Below, piece after piece: positions 35,901 to 48,200 of a DNA stretch of 64,000 bases. The position numbers were made by a program, and so were the translations under genes. The first letter of the stretch is position 1. Each line of letters begins with the position of its first letter. The DNA lies in assembly GCA_038025085.1 (NCBI GenBank), contig CM076140.1:15334001-15398000 (forward strand), given 5' to 3'. A model generated the notes under the pieces. It did not search any database. It was not told the DNA's origin and saw only the letters and a list, made by a program, of their open reading frames with translations. This DNA comes from Tetragonia tetragonoides (Eukaryota > Streptophyta > Magnoliopsida > Caryophyllales > Aizoaceae).

Positions 35901-37157
35901 TCAAGAGTCCTTGTCGAATAGGATTTTATAAAACCTTTTCCTTTCTTCTGGATCAAATAAACCTCCCACCTCACCTACTTGATCCTCCTCTTCAGACATT
36001 TCAGTGTTCTTGGCCTTTCTTTTCTCTAGTTTTGGAGTAATTATACCCTTGCTTTTCTTCTTCTCTAGGTTCAACAAACGTCGTCGCTGATTATATTCAT
36101 GTAACCCCTCTTGCATTAGCTCCCCCAATTTGTCCTTGACTATAACAAGTGGGTCCTTATGGATCAATTCCGAGCTACTATATCCCTCTCGAAGGAGAAC
36201 CGTATAAATCCTATACTTATTTGAGACATAGAATAAGCCAGGATGCTTGAGCAAGAAAACATTCAACTTCTCAGGTAATCCGAACTCTTTCCTAAAATGG
36301 CCTAGCTTTATTATTGACATCTTCTTCCAAAGAGACAGTGACAGAAACTCATGCACCAAGGCTATTGTCCTTTTCTCCTTCTCCTTTGATCCTTCAACTA
36401 AGTAACTCGAGTCCACGTAAGGAGAAATATAGGGGGTTGAGTTGAACTCATTAAACCTCTCCCATGATTTTATCCAAGTTAAAGGCAACGAGCATGAAAA
36501 GCATGGCTCTGTATTCTCTCTGCGAGCTGAGATTTCAATGTGAGAAACGGCCAACTCAGGTTTCCATGATGTCAGCTGAATCTCTAGTGAACTTTTCCTC
36601 CCGCTGTAATTAATGAACTGAAACATTTCAGGATATTTTGGAACGATTCTCATCAGGTAATCATCAGGAAAACCGAAATTTCGCTTCAATTCATCAAGTT
36701 TTACCACATTGAGCCTCTGATTTGAGCTCATCATCAAGATTTTTGCTAACCGATCCACAAATACATGTTCCTGCTCTTCCTTGACAGATTCTTCCTCCTC
36801 TACTAGGCACATCATTCTTTTGGTAAGTCGACAGTGGAGCTCATCATTTTCTCGGAAGACCTCAAAGCAACATGGGTATTTCTTCAACCAGTTGAGAGCT
36901 TTACCTTGAAGGTCAAGGGTCTTAAACTTTTTCTGAAGGAAGTTGATAGGTACTTCTTGGTTAGGATATCTGAGGATTATGTTCTTGATCCGGTTATTCA
37001 CAATCCAGCGACGGTTGTGGGACAGAGCTGCTTCAAGATCTGGGTCTTTCTTCATTGACCAGAGAGAGAATGCCCTACCAAGACTTGCAATGTAAGGTAA
37101 GGTGTAAACACCTCTGCTTGCAGACTTCAGGCTTCGAGGTAACCTGCTGATTTTCAT
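35901..37157 (-). CDS. PORR-domain protein, probable organelle intron-splicing factor
   Basis: 418 codons from ATG at 37157 (MKISRLPRSLKSASRGV) to TGA at 35901. The basic, Ser/Arg-rich N-terminus fits a mitochondrial or chloroplast targeting peptide. The body has the plant organelle RNA recognition (PORR) layout: DPDLEAALSHNRRW, YPNQEVPINFLQKKFKTLDL, LKKYPCCFEVF, RNFGFPDDYLMRIVPKYPEM and, near the C-terminus, FRKEFGLPEKLNVFLLKHPG and YVSNKYRIYTVLLREGY. In this family (WTF1, WTF9, RPD1) the domain binds RNA for group II intron splicing in organelles. Which member is the ortholog cannot be decided by eye. The C-terminus is Lys/Glu-rich. A GTG codon extends the frame five codons upstream, but the ATG is the credible start. 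The coding region is one exon, as in most of the family. Confidence 0.9.
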   Translation of the reverse strand: MKISRLPRSLKSASRGVYTLPYIASLGRAFSLWSMKKDPDLEAALSHNRRWIVNNRIKNIILRYPNQEVPINFLQKKFKTLDLQGKALNWLKKYPCCFEVFRENDELHCRLTKRMMCLVEEEESVKEEQEHVFVDRLAKILMMSSNQRLNVVKLDELKRNFGFPDDYLMRIVPKYPEMFQFINYSGRKSSLEIQLTSWKPELAVSHIEISARRENTEPCFSCSLPLTWIKSWERFNEFNSTPYISPYVDSSYLVEGSKEKEKRTIALVHEFLSLSLWKKMSIIKLGHFRKEFGLPEKLNVFLLKHPGLFYVSNKYRIYTVLLREGYSSSELIHKDPLVIVKDKLGELMQEGLHEYNQRRRLLNLEKKKSKGIITPKLEKRKAKNTEMSEEEDQVGEVGGLFDPEERKRFYKILFDKDS

Positions 37158-38200
37158 GTTCAGAACGTTCACCTGTACACTCTCCTGTCAAAACACAGAA
37201 ATTTAAGAAAGCAAAGTGATTCAAGATTCTATTTTTAATAACAAAAAGATCAAAATATAAAGCATTGTTTGGTAAGGAAAACAATCAAAACGTTGACAAT
37301 CATAGGGATTGCAAAAGCAGGCAAAAACCCAGATTCAGGAAGGAAGAAAGATACGGAATAAGCCACAAAATGGAAAAGAAAAGGAAAAAGGGAGCTGAAA
37401 ATATGAGGAAATAACAGATAGGCAAGGGACATTAGCAAATATTGTCATATACTTATGTGAATATGGGGTTCAAGCAGTGCAGGGTCTTTCTAACATTGGT
37501 TTTGTCTCTAAAGAGTCTAAGAGGATCCAAGATGTTGAGAGATTTCACATAAATGAAGGTTGTCTAGTTACAAGCACCCATAACAGAAGCTAAGGATATT
37601 TCACTACAGCTCCCCAAAACAGCATTAGTCAACAATAATTCCCATAGATCATGATTAATCTAGTGCTGCACTGTGGTGAAGAAGCTTGCATATGTAGAAA
37701 AAAAAGGCAAATAAACTAATACTTCAACATTGATTGTATTATAATCAGATGAAATGTTCAGATATTACAAATTCTACATAAAACAACTCAATGTCACAGA
37801 GGCAAATAAACAAACACCTGGTGATCATCCTTGAAACACTACTTGCAAAGCCTCCAAAAAACATTCGAAACCCAGATAATTTCTACAATGACAGCAACAA
37901 TTAAGTACAAAAATGGGCCAGGGGAGACAAAATCAGACAAACTAATGAAATGAAAATGCACTTAAAAAGATAGGAACTTTCACTAAGAATTGGGCATTTA
38001 AGTTAATTGTTGGAAACAAGTTTGAAGAGAGAGAAAGATGCGAAGGAACAAATGAGGTGGTATTTAAACAAACAAAAAAAAAAAGGTGGTTGAAATGCAA
38101 CTGTGAGATGATGAAGATGATTACCTCAAGAAGACTGATATGGGGAGTGAAGTATGTTTGATATTTCCACGTTGCGAGTTTAAGCACCTATACAGACTAT
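37158..38200 (-). other. PORR gene 5' leader with one intron
   Basis: Upstream of the start codon an acceptor (gttttgacag) puts the exon border at 37184. A matching donor (gag|gtaatc) ends an upstream non-coding exon at 38125. The 0.94-kb intron between them has no recognised element. The transcription start should lie near 38200, but no convincing TATA box was seen. Confidence 0.5.
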
Positions 38201-39298
38201 TTCCTCTTCCTGCCCCTTCTGAGTTCTCATTTTTTGTTCCTTTTAATTTACTTGGATCATCTTTTCATTTATTATGAGTTATTTGGAAACAGTGGTGAGT
38301 TATTATGAGTCGTGATCTTTGTTTCATTGACGATCCTCGTCTCACCAAAAGTTTGTTTTAAATAAGTTTTTGTGTAAATATTTCATATGAACGTAACCTA
38401 TTTAAACTCAATATTATAAATCAAGGAAGATGAGCTTTTTTTTCTTCATGAGGGATGAAAATGTTTCTAACTAATAAAAGATCTAAAATAACAATACAAA
38501 GTTTATTCGTCAACTCACTCATTCGAATTTGCTCACTTTGAACTTTGATTTTTCTCGGAATAAGATTCAACCAGAATTTTGATTTTTCTCGGAATAAGAT
38601 TCAACCAGAATAATACATAGTTCTTTTAAAGGCTTGGAAAGATTTATACATCAAACTAACTGCTTACTTAAAAAATTAAGAGTCAAACATAATTAAAGTA
38701 CATAAATGAATTAGTTTGTTTACTTAATTTGAATCAAACTATGAATGGATTAATTGCTATTATGACTTGGGCTTACATGGATGCCTATGTGTTCATCTAC
38801 CATTTCCATATATAGATTATTCTTTGGGCAGTTTGTTCATTTACTCATGAGGTCATGTCCTTACTCCTTAGAGTCCTTACCATGTCCTCTTTCCCATTTT
38901 GAAACATTTCTGAAACTATGGCAAGCTCACCATCCTTAAGGAAAGCTTCCCTGTGATAACAATTGCAAACAAGAATTTGCACAATCTATTGATAAAACTT
39001 ATCAGGGAAATAGTTCTTCCCATAAATACTTGACAAATTGAAATCCGACTGAAATATCAGTTACAACAGCGCACGAAAATTTGGTGCCTATGTGTATCAC
39101 ACTCTAATGACTTGAGCGAAAATACTCTGTGCTCACCAAAGCTGTACTCTGAGAAAAGGTTCTTGCTTGCTCTGGAATGAGAATCCCGATGGAAGTCCCA
39201 AGCTTCTGAAAGGACTTTACATACTGAACAGCCCATGATAATATGAAGAATGAACATGAGCTCTCATGTGTGGATCCATAACATACCGATTGAGTCCG
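38201..39298. other. Spacer between PORR gene and MINDY gene
   Basis: Contains a piece of a dispersed repeat (38265-38350, 'ttattatgagtcgtgatctt', 'tctcaccaaaagtttg') that recurs at 63.65-63.75 and 63.95 kb. It also holds a tandem pair of a 32-base unit ('gatttttctcggaataagat' at 38549 and 38581). The remainder is AT-rich and includes the 3' end of the MINDY transcript. Confidence 0.55.
38549..38612. repeat. Tandem duplication, 32-bp unit
   Basis: Two perfect adjacent copies of a 32-base unit containing gatttttctcggaataagat and ending ttcaaccagaat. No coding or regulatory role is visible. Confidence 0.8.
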
Positions 39299-42200
39299 TC
39301 AGACGATACTTGGAGGATCCCCGGACCAATTGCAACTAGCACGAGGCCAGCGCGTTCTAATGCAATCAACTAAAGGAGCATGTTGAGGAGGCTCGGGTCC
39401 ACCAGCTTTAGCCACATCTTTCCCACTAGTTTCATTCACACTAGAACTTGTAGGGACTGTTGCCACTGCCATATACTCCTCTGGGGTCCACCTAGGTGGT
39501 ACTGAAACTCTCAACTTCGTGAGCCGCGGTCTTTGCACAGGAGTCTCACCTTGGTTGCCATTTGGGACTGATTTTGCAATCCCATTGAAATGGTAGATAT
39601 CGAACACCTTCTTGCCCATTAACCCTGAGGAGTCCTTGAAGCCTCCCAAGTTTTTATCTAAATCCAAAAGAACCTGCCAGAACTCACTCCAGACTATAAA
39701 GCCCGCACTGGAAAGTTGGTCAAGCTTCTCAGAAGGGAGGTTAAGGTTGGTTTCCTTGATGACTTGATGCAAACCTTCAACACTAATGAAGCCACCACCT
39801 CCACTCTGATCTTGTGCATCAAATGCTCTCCTAATTTTTGATTCTCTTCCCTCCATCTCATTCTCATCCTGAACGGAAAGGTCAAAAGCGAACAGGACAG
39901 TGTAATGAGACTCACTCCCAACAACCCATATTGGCCAGCTTGGGCGTTTTAAATTTTGTCCAACTTTACAAAAGTTGAGGGACTCTAGCAAGGTGAGGAA
40001 TCCAACTTCAACATTTGTGGATACACCCTTCAAAAACATGCCACCACCTAAGTCTATTCTCTCATCGAAGACGTTGGCCACAGCCTGTCCACACAGTAAT
40101 AGGTTTACGATTTCCTGTGTGACGATATTCAATATTAGTGACAACTTAGAAGGTTTATCATCACATGAAAGATATTAAGCGGGTATCTTTTTGCATGACC
40201 AAATGTACCTGTGAGGCATGGCCAAAAGGAGCGGTCACTAATGGTAGGCTCGGATCATCCCTATCAGCTTGAATTGAATCCTGAATAAGTAAAAGCAAAA
40301 TGTTAGGAGGAAAAAAGAAAAGGGGAAGAAGGGGGGGGGGGGGATGCGACCACAGTTTTTCCGTCAAATTAAGGCTAAACTAGAAGAAAAGGAAAAGGGT
40401 AATCAAATTTATGCATGTTGTATACAAAGTATTGCGTAATATCCATACAGCAGCTGGAGAAAACTAATTTAGAACCAACCAAAAATAGAAAGGAAATAGG
40501 TAGTGGGCGATAAGCGATCTATTTTAAGTATTAATTAATTGGATGATTTGGCAGAGAATCCCCCGCCCTCTCCCACACCACCAAAAAAAAGGAAAAAGAA
40601 AGCTTAGGCAACATAAAATACATATTGGGTTCTGGAGAACCAAGAAAGAACTAGAATTACAGTTAAACAGTACTTTCAGATTTGGAAAACTGTTGCATTT
40701 TCGTAAACTTTCGTTGCTATTTGTAGTAGTAAGTAGTACTGAAAACACATTATGAATTCCTCCCTATTTTGTTTTTAATAACAAATCAAATAGTACAAGA
40801 GGAGGACAAGAAGTCCTCACCCAACAGCAATCAAATACAAAATGGTCCTCCAAAAGGGATTCCTGGGATAATTCGACGAACAGAAACCCACAAAGAAGTA
40901 AATGAACTATTTAAGATAAGAAAAAGAATTTTGTTAAGGAAGAAGAAAGAATACAAAAGTAGAAAACCATTCTCAAAGAACAGACCCAAACCAACCAATC
41001 CTAAAAGGAAAACAACCTAAAGCTTAATGCTTATCTTTGACCAACAATCCTCATAGTTAATGCTTGACTTTAATCGCTCAAGCTCTTGACTTCCCTTCTT
41101 TTTCCTAGAATTCTGAGTACCAAGGCAGACTTCATCCATAGAACCAACAAACTTTAAGACCCATTGCCTCAATCAGAGCTCGTCCGCATGCATCCGCCTC
41201 CTACCAATAATAATTCATCAAACCAAATCCATCGGAACAAACTGACTGAAACACCCTGTTATTTCTCCATGTCCAAATGCATCAAACTAGAGCAAACACA
41301 GCACATCCCTAGAGTATACTCGCTTTCCCTTTTAAGCCCCCCTTGGAACCCATCTAAAACATCTATAACAAGTTCGAAAGCAAAAGTCAACTTTCTCCGG
41401 AAGTACCAAAAAGCCACTGCCAAGAACACCAAGCAAAGGAACAATGCAGAATAAGTGTTCATTTGCTTTCCCACTCCTAGGACACATCACAGAAATATCA
41501 GGCAATAGCAATTTCTAGGGCCTCCCTCTCTGCCGTAAATTGTTTGTGTGAACACAATCAAGAACCACAGTCCAAAAGAAACCACGAAGCCACAAACCTT
41601 AAAATTAACTTTTGCACCCTAAATAACAGAACTAAGAGGAAGGAGGAATTGTGAGGAGTAGAAGTCAGGTGCTGGGAAAAAGAATCAAGCATAGGAAGTG
41701 ACGCAGAAAGCTCATCGAGCTCCCTCTCATCGGCATTCCATGTGAAATGGAAATTCCATGAAACTGAGTAACCAGTACCAGGTTAAGTGGAATATAGGCA
41801 CGTGATGACGAGAAGAAAGACTATAGAGTCAAGGGAACATGCTGAAAAGAAACATCTCTACTCGAAACATCTTCCCAAAATAAGACTCTGTACCCAATAC
41901 CAACTTTGAAGCTCACCAAATGAAGGAATGTAGGATAAATCTGAAAGTTCCAGGTTCTAGCAAAAGTAATTCCAGCATAAGCATCCCAACTATTCTGTTG
42001 AAGGTCGTATCTGCTCCAAATAACCTTATGCCAAAGAGAGTCTGGTTCTAAAGGAACTGCCACAAGGCCACAACAACTTACCTGCCAGGGGCGATGTTCT
42101 TAGACACCAAATATCCAAGACCAAGTCCTCCCATTTCCTTGGAGATACGCACACTAACCCAGAGTACCAAATGATCTCTAGTCCTCTCCTCAGTACCTGA

Positions 42201-45200
42201 CCAAAGAAAATCTCGCATGATATGCTCCAACCTCCTAGCTACCCATTTTGGGATCTAAAGATGGACAAAATTACTTGAGGACTCCATGTCCTCTTGTTTT
42301 GTAAATCTGTGTCAGTTCTAATAAAATTTTATCTTTATTTAAAAAGATGGACAAAATTACAAAGAAATGGAAGCCAGAGAGGACTGTAATACACCCCCCA
42401 AGAAAGAAAAATAAGCACCCTTCCAGGCTTCCACCCATCTAGACGCTTGGTCACTTTCTCAACCGCGATAAACTTGGATCACCTCCAAGTGGAACCCCAG
42501 TAAATATTTGACCACTCGAATAGAGCCCCAGCAAGGGAGGCAATAACTCAACCCGACTGGCTAACACCGATCCCAGATATCCGCTCTTAGACAAGTCAAC
42601 ACTAGGCCCGAATTTGACTCAAATGCCTGAATGATGGACAAAACATTCTTGGAAGGAATGGATTTTTCCCTATTGATATCCCCTCTCTCAGCATATTAGT
42701 CCATGAAGGAATGAACTCTTCCCCCCATCTCTCTTTTTTCTTTCTCACATATTTATTGATGGTGCATATGCTAAGTTTGGTAGACTCATGAGCCCAACTA
42801 CTTTTCCAGAGGAGTAAACAGAACAGCAGCAATTTACTCCTCCAAATCCATGGTATAATACTCCACTAGGGCTAAAAACAATTAGAAATGTTGTTCCAGG
42901 CAAACTCCGTGCTAAGCACCAAAAATAATTGACGAGTTCAAAATTTGCTTACCACGGAAGAAAACACCTAAATGTAATCACTCGATCTTCCCCCAATCTA
43001 TCCTGTCCTAAAATATATTACAGCTAAAAACTAAAAAGCCTAGAGAAGCTACAAAAGTAATCCCAAATTATAAACTACACAAAAGTGTAAGAAAAAACAA
43101 AGCATAATCCTTAAGAATGCTCCTAGTTCCTCTAATTGTTCATATCATGTAGAGGGTGGCTTCCTTGCTATTTTTGAAAAAAAAAGGAAAAAAAAGAAGT
43201 AAATTTCACTTCATGTTCCTTTCAGCTGCCTTGTCCAAATATAAGTAAATTCAACATAATATAAGGTGAAGGAGGAGAATAGAACTACTGGCATAAACCA
43301 TCTACCCAGAAGTAAACCAAAAAGCATTAGTGAAGCACAGGATGTTAACTTTGCAAAAAGCACAGCAAAATAGAAGCCTTCAAGTACTTCATGTATGCAG
43401 TGGATAAAAACTGAGGGCACAATAGGAGGTAATCACTATCATATACATCTACTGATCAAGCGCGTAAGTTTACAATTTTTTAATTTTTTTTAGATAACAT
43501 GGGTGTCCAAGCTTTGCTTAACTAATCCATGGGCCCTGGAGTTAACGACAGGTAAAACCTCCAGTGGCCCTGTGAGGGGGGTAAGTTTACAATTTATGGC
43601 TGCAATTAATGTATAAACAGAAAAGCTGATGATTGACAGACATACCAGTCCACGAGAAAGCAATGCTGAGATAAGGAAGAGCATTGCTCCCATACGGCTT
43701 TCAAAAACAGGAAGCATTGCCTCTAGCCTCTGAATTGCACTGGCAGATGAGGTGTATGTGCTTACTCTCAAGGTTTTCAGCAGATCTGAAGCATACTCAA
43801 TTGACAAGCCTTCTAGAGCTTTTAATATGATCTGTGAAACAGAGAAATCATTCAGCATCAGGGAAATAGAACAATACCAAGTTACCTTTTCTCCCTTCTA
43901 ACTATAATAATCATAATTGCTTCATCAATGTACTAAACTTACTATAATATACCTCATCATTGGGACCATTACTGGCCCCTTCACCATTATGGTCCAGGAC
44001 AACGAGAGTTGCAATTACTGCCATTTTATTACTTCCACAGCGAAATAATATCTCTGCCATACTGCTGACAAGTGCTCTGTAACATTTTAAAAACAAGGTC
44101 TCAGTGTGGATAGTCTACATGGATAAGATCACTCCACAAAGCAATCGCGCATGGAAATGCATCAAGATATCCGGCAAATCTAGCAGCTACTTAAAGAATA
44201 ACTCCATTGCAGGTAACGAAATCAAAACCAAGGAAAAATTTACTACAACCAGGATAATCAACAGGGAATTGCTGTCAACCTACAGAAGTAGTTCTATCCA
44301 TCATGGAGGTATCCAAATAATAATCGCATGATAGAGGACAACTTTTACATGACTACTTAAGAGTTTAAGAGCCAGTTGTCACCTTTTTCTTGTATTTTCA
44401 GGAAGGGAAGCAAATCTTTCTGGTGTAATAGATTCGAGCATGGAAGATCTCTGTTGTATTTTTGATGCAATATTGCTGGATTCTTCTGGAACGAACAGAA
44501 GATATTTAAGGACGAATCCCTGCAAAAAAGACCACAGTGGAAAAGCTTAAAGCTCAGAATATCACGTATTTGATATTACAAACCACCATCACAAGATTAC
44601 ACGTCAAAGCTCAATCTAAGACCGCGCCAGAAAAACGATACAATCCCATCATCTCTCAAATATCATGTTTCCAAATAACACAGAAATCATGTTACGAGGT
44701 ATTCGAGAGAAAAATATACTAGTCTTTTAGGAAAGGAGACATTTTTCGAGGCGCAGGAAGATAGATAGAAAGACTGGCAATTAATATGAGACGGACGAAC
44801 TATTTAAAACTCCTATGAGATAAAGGCCGTCTTTAAAAAGAAAAAGTTCCATATAGAACCCACCAAAGTATTCTGAACACATTCGCTTTTCGGTTATATA
44901 TTCATTCCTTATGGAAATTCGCAAGGCAGGGGTACTGTTGCTACAAGGCTTACTTTACAAGGCATAAAAGCTGAGATGGTATATCAGGCAGGAGCATGCA
45001 AAAATGGATAACTATTTGTTCTGACACAAGAAACAACAGAAGTAGGTTATCAAAGAAAACACAGATTCGGACCACGATTCAACAACTTCGTTAAGAAAGC
45101 ACTCTTATCTTTTCACGAGAAGGTACCAAATACTCTTAGAGCAGATTCCTCGGACAATTCACCATCAAATTTAGGCCACCACACCACAGTAATGCATACC

Positions 45201-48200
45201 TTATCATCATTAATTAGCTAACTACTCAAAATTTATCGTTACGTTTAACAAGTGCAATAATTATACACCATACTAGAAACTAGCCAATTAACAACCGTTG
45301 GTACATATAATATAGAAAACATGTTTATGACCATCAGATGAAGTGGTGCATATTGTATTTGATATAACTTGAATCAAAGCACCATCGGCATTGAATAACA
45401 AGGCAAAAGACATCCCCTTACTCAGGGTCCCTATACAATTGTGATAATATCATAACGGCAGGCCCTTAAAATGGAACAAGAAACTTCCACTTCATCTAAG
45501 TCCCCATAACTCCCACTTTAAAGCTATCTAAGCACATGGCCACTTCCAGTTCTCTAGGTACACCTGTTTCCTTCCTTTTTTTTGGAATGAAGTGAACGTT
45601 AAATAAAAAAGCAATAAACGTACACCTGTTTCTTTTCTTTTTCTTTTTTATTTTGGAATGAAGTGACCTCTGAAATTTGTTCAGAGGTCCCAGGTACTGG
45701 AGGTTTTCGTGGTTTTAACTTCAGGGCTCATGGGATTAGTCGGGCAAAGCCCGGGTACCCATGTTATCGAAAAAAGAATTGCATCTTTAACTACATTAAC
45801 CTGTAGGTTTCTTTTTCTTCACGTGCATCACTACATTGCCAAAGGGCCAACATCCAAACTTCAATGATACAGCCCTTCCTCATCCTCCTTTCCCAAGCCC
45901 CCAGCACATATTTCGCCTTTCTTAGATAGAGAAGACAAAATATTGCCCAACCAGAGGACATTAATGAGAATCTACCACAACTTATGGACATGCCAGATCA
46001 CTGGTCACTGTATTTTGAAGGCAATCCCTACCTAACAAAACCTATTAGCCTAAATCCTTGCATCAAATTTAACTCATACTATGTGCCCTTTCTCCTCCCC
46101 ACACCCACTCACCCCCCAAACCCCTGCCCCCCCCCCCCCACACACACACGCCTAAATGGAGATAGTAATCATTAACAAAAGACGTAAAGCAAAGGCCCCA
46201 TATCCAATAATGCTTTTCCAGTGGCATCAGTATGCCATGGTTTATAAGACATAGATACTGAAGACTTACTTTGACATAAAATAGGTGTGTTTCATCCAGA
46301 CGTACAGCCTTCACTACAGAGACCAGTACTCAAATATCTTTAACTCAGTCATCTAAAGATGGACACTAGAAATCTCTGACTTATAGAATGAATGAGAAAT
46401 CATAAAAGATTCTCATAATTCTCGCATCACTAAACAGCCAACATATTGAGAATTGTATTTGAGGAATGTCATAATTGATTTAGTTGCCATGAACTAGAAG
46501 ACATATAAAAGCTTACAATTCAATGCAAAGCATCATAACACGCTATCCAGTCTAAGTCATTAGTACAATCAAGACAGGGATTCAGGCAAATAAACTCTCG
46601 CTAGAGTTCAACGGCACATCTTCGATAGGCTTCCCATGTTACAACTTTCCCGTCAGACTCCTCCATCCCCACCCCTTTGGCTAAATATCTCCTGGACCTC
46701 AATACAAATTATACATCAATGTTTTAAGAAAAAGTACTATCTCAAGGCGGAAACAATTTAAGAAAATGAGATACTTGACTGGTTTCTAGGAACTAAAGTC
46801 ATATCCCAGTTAATATGGAAAACTCTGATTGTCAAATAACCAGGGAGTGGAGGAACCAGCTCTGCTCAAGCACAGGGGTTCAGATCATAGTTATTTTAGC
46901 AAGACACCATATGATCCACTCAACATCAAAAGCAAACCAAAACAGAGAAGTAGCACACAGCCTGTATAGTCTAGTCTACAGCCACTGTCTACATGAAATT
47001 TCTGTCAAAAGATTACCACTCGCAGCTTGTCCCAGTAAACTACTGCATGTAATGGAGGTATACATTGAGTGGGTAGTTAAGCTGATCTGAGATCTATTCC
47101 AAAGGTCACTAGTTCGAACCACCTTAGGGCCACTCAAGGTTTTAGTGATCGTTAACTTCAAGGCTCATGGGACTAGTTGGGCAAAGCCTGGAAACCCAGG
47201 ATATCCGGGCCAAAAAAAAGTTTTTCATTTTCCAAATTATAATCATACTGCCTGAACTAGCTTGTCCTTAACATTCTTCCATTAAGTGTAAATCCTGAAC
47301 ACCCAGGATACCCAGGGCGAAAAATAAGTTTTTCATTTTCCAAATAATAATCATACTGCCTGAACTAGCTTGTCCTTATCATTATTTCATTAAGTGTAAG
47401 ATAATCGGTATCTTCTTTCATTAAATCTCTTTTGGCATGTCATATAGTTGCCCGTTTCACACTTCTTTTCAAAGTTAGAATAACATTTTCAAATTACTAA
47501 CATTTTGACTGCCAACTGATTGATATTTCCCCAAAGCTTTATATGAAGAGCAGTGCCAAATGGCAACAAGTCCTAAAACTGATATTTACGACACCAGAGG
47601 CCTCACATTCCAATTCAAGAAAAGAATCCTAAATCAGATATTAATAAAGGGGGTAAACAGTTACAAGGTGATGTCCAATGAAAGATACTTAATTCGAAGG
47701 AGAGTAGCATTATTGATACAGATTTTCTTTTAGCCCAACGGCTCAAGTGACGCATCATGCATGCATATTTTTCAGAATCCACAAACTGGACAATATGATT
47801 TTCTTAGTCAGACCAACACCAATAAAACACAGTATGAATAGCACAATTAGAGTCTCCAGTATATACAAAATTAAAAAGGAAAAACTAAACCAAATAAGAT
47901 TTACATGTCAAATTATCAAGACAAGAGAGCTAGTTGCTCTCCCACCTATGTTGCTCGGACTCGGCTAAGTGTCAGAGTGTCCACTATCCATACCCGTGTC
48001 CGACTCGGCCATTTTATGAAAATTCTGCATGTTTTTCCCTTAAAATGGAGTGTCCAGTGTCCATAGTCCATACCCATGTCGGAGTGTCCACTACCCGACA
48101 CGGGTACTTGAGGCAAAATGAAGAGTCTGAGCTACATAATCTCCCACAACTAACTTTCAGTTGACACGACACCCTGACCCTTACATTAATATGTAAGTGC

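Noticed and set aside
35605..35904. 99-codon frame directly behind the PORR stop codon
   Set aside because: No domain; it lies in the 3' flank between the PORR gene and the LINE remnant and has no start context or splice evidence.
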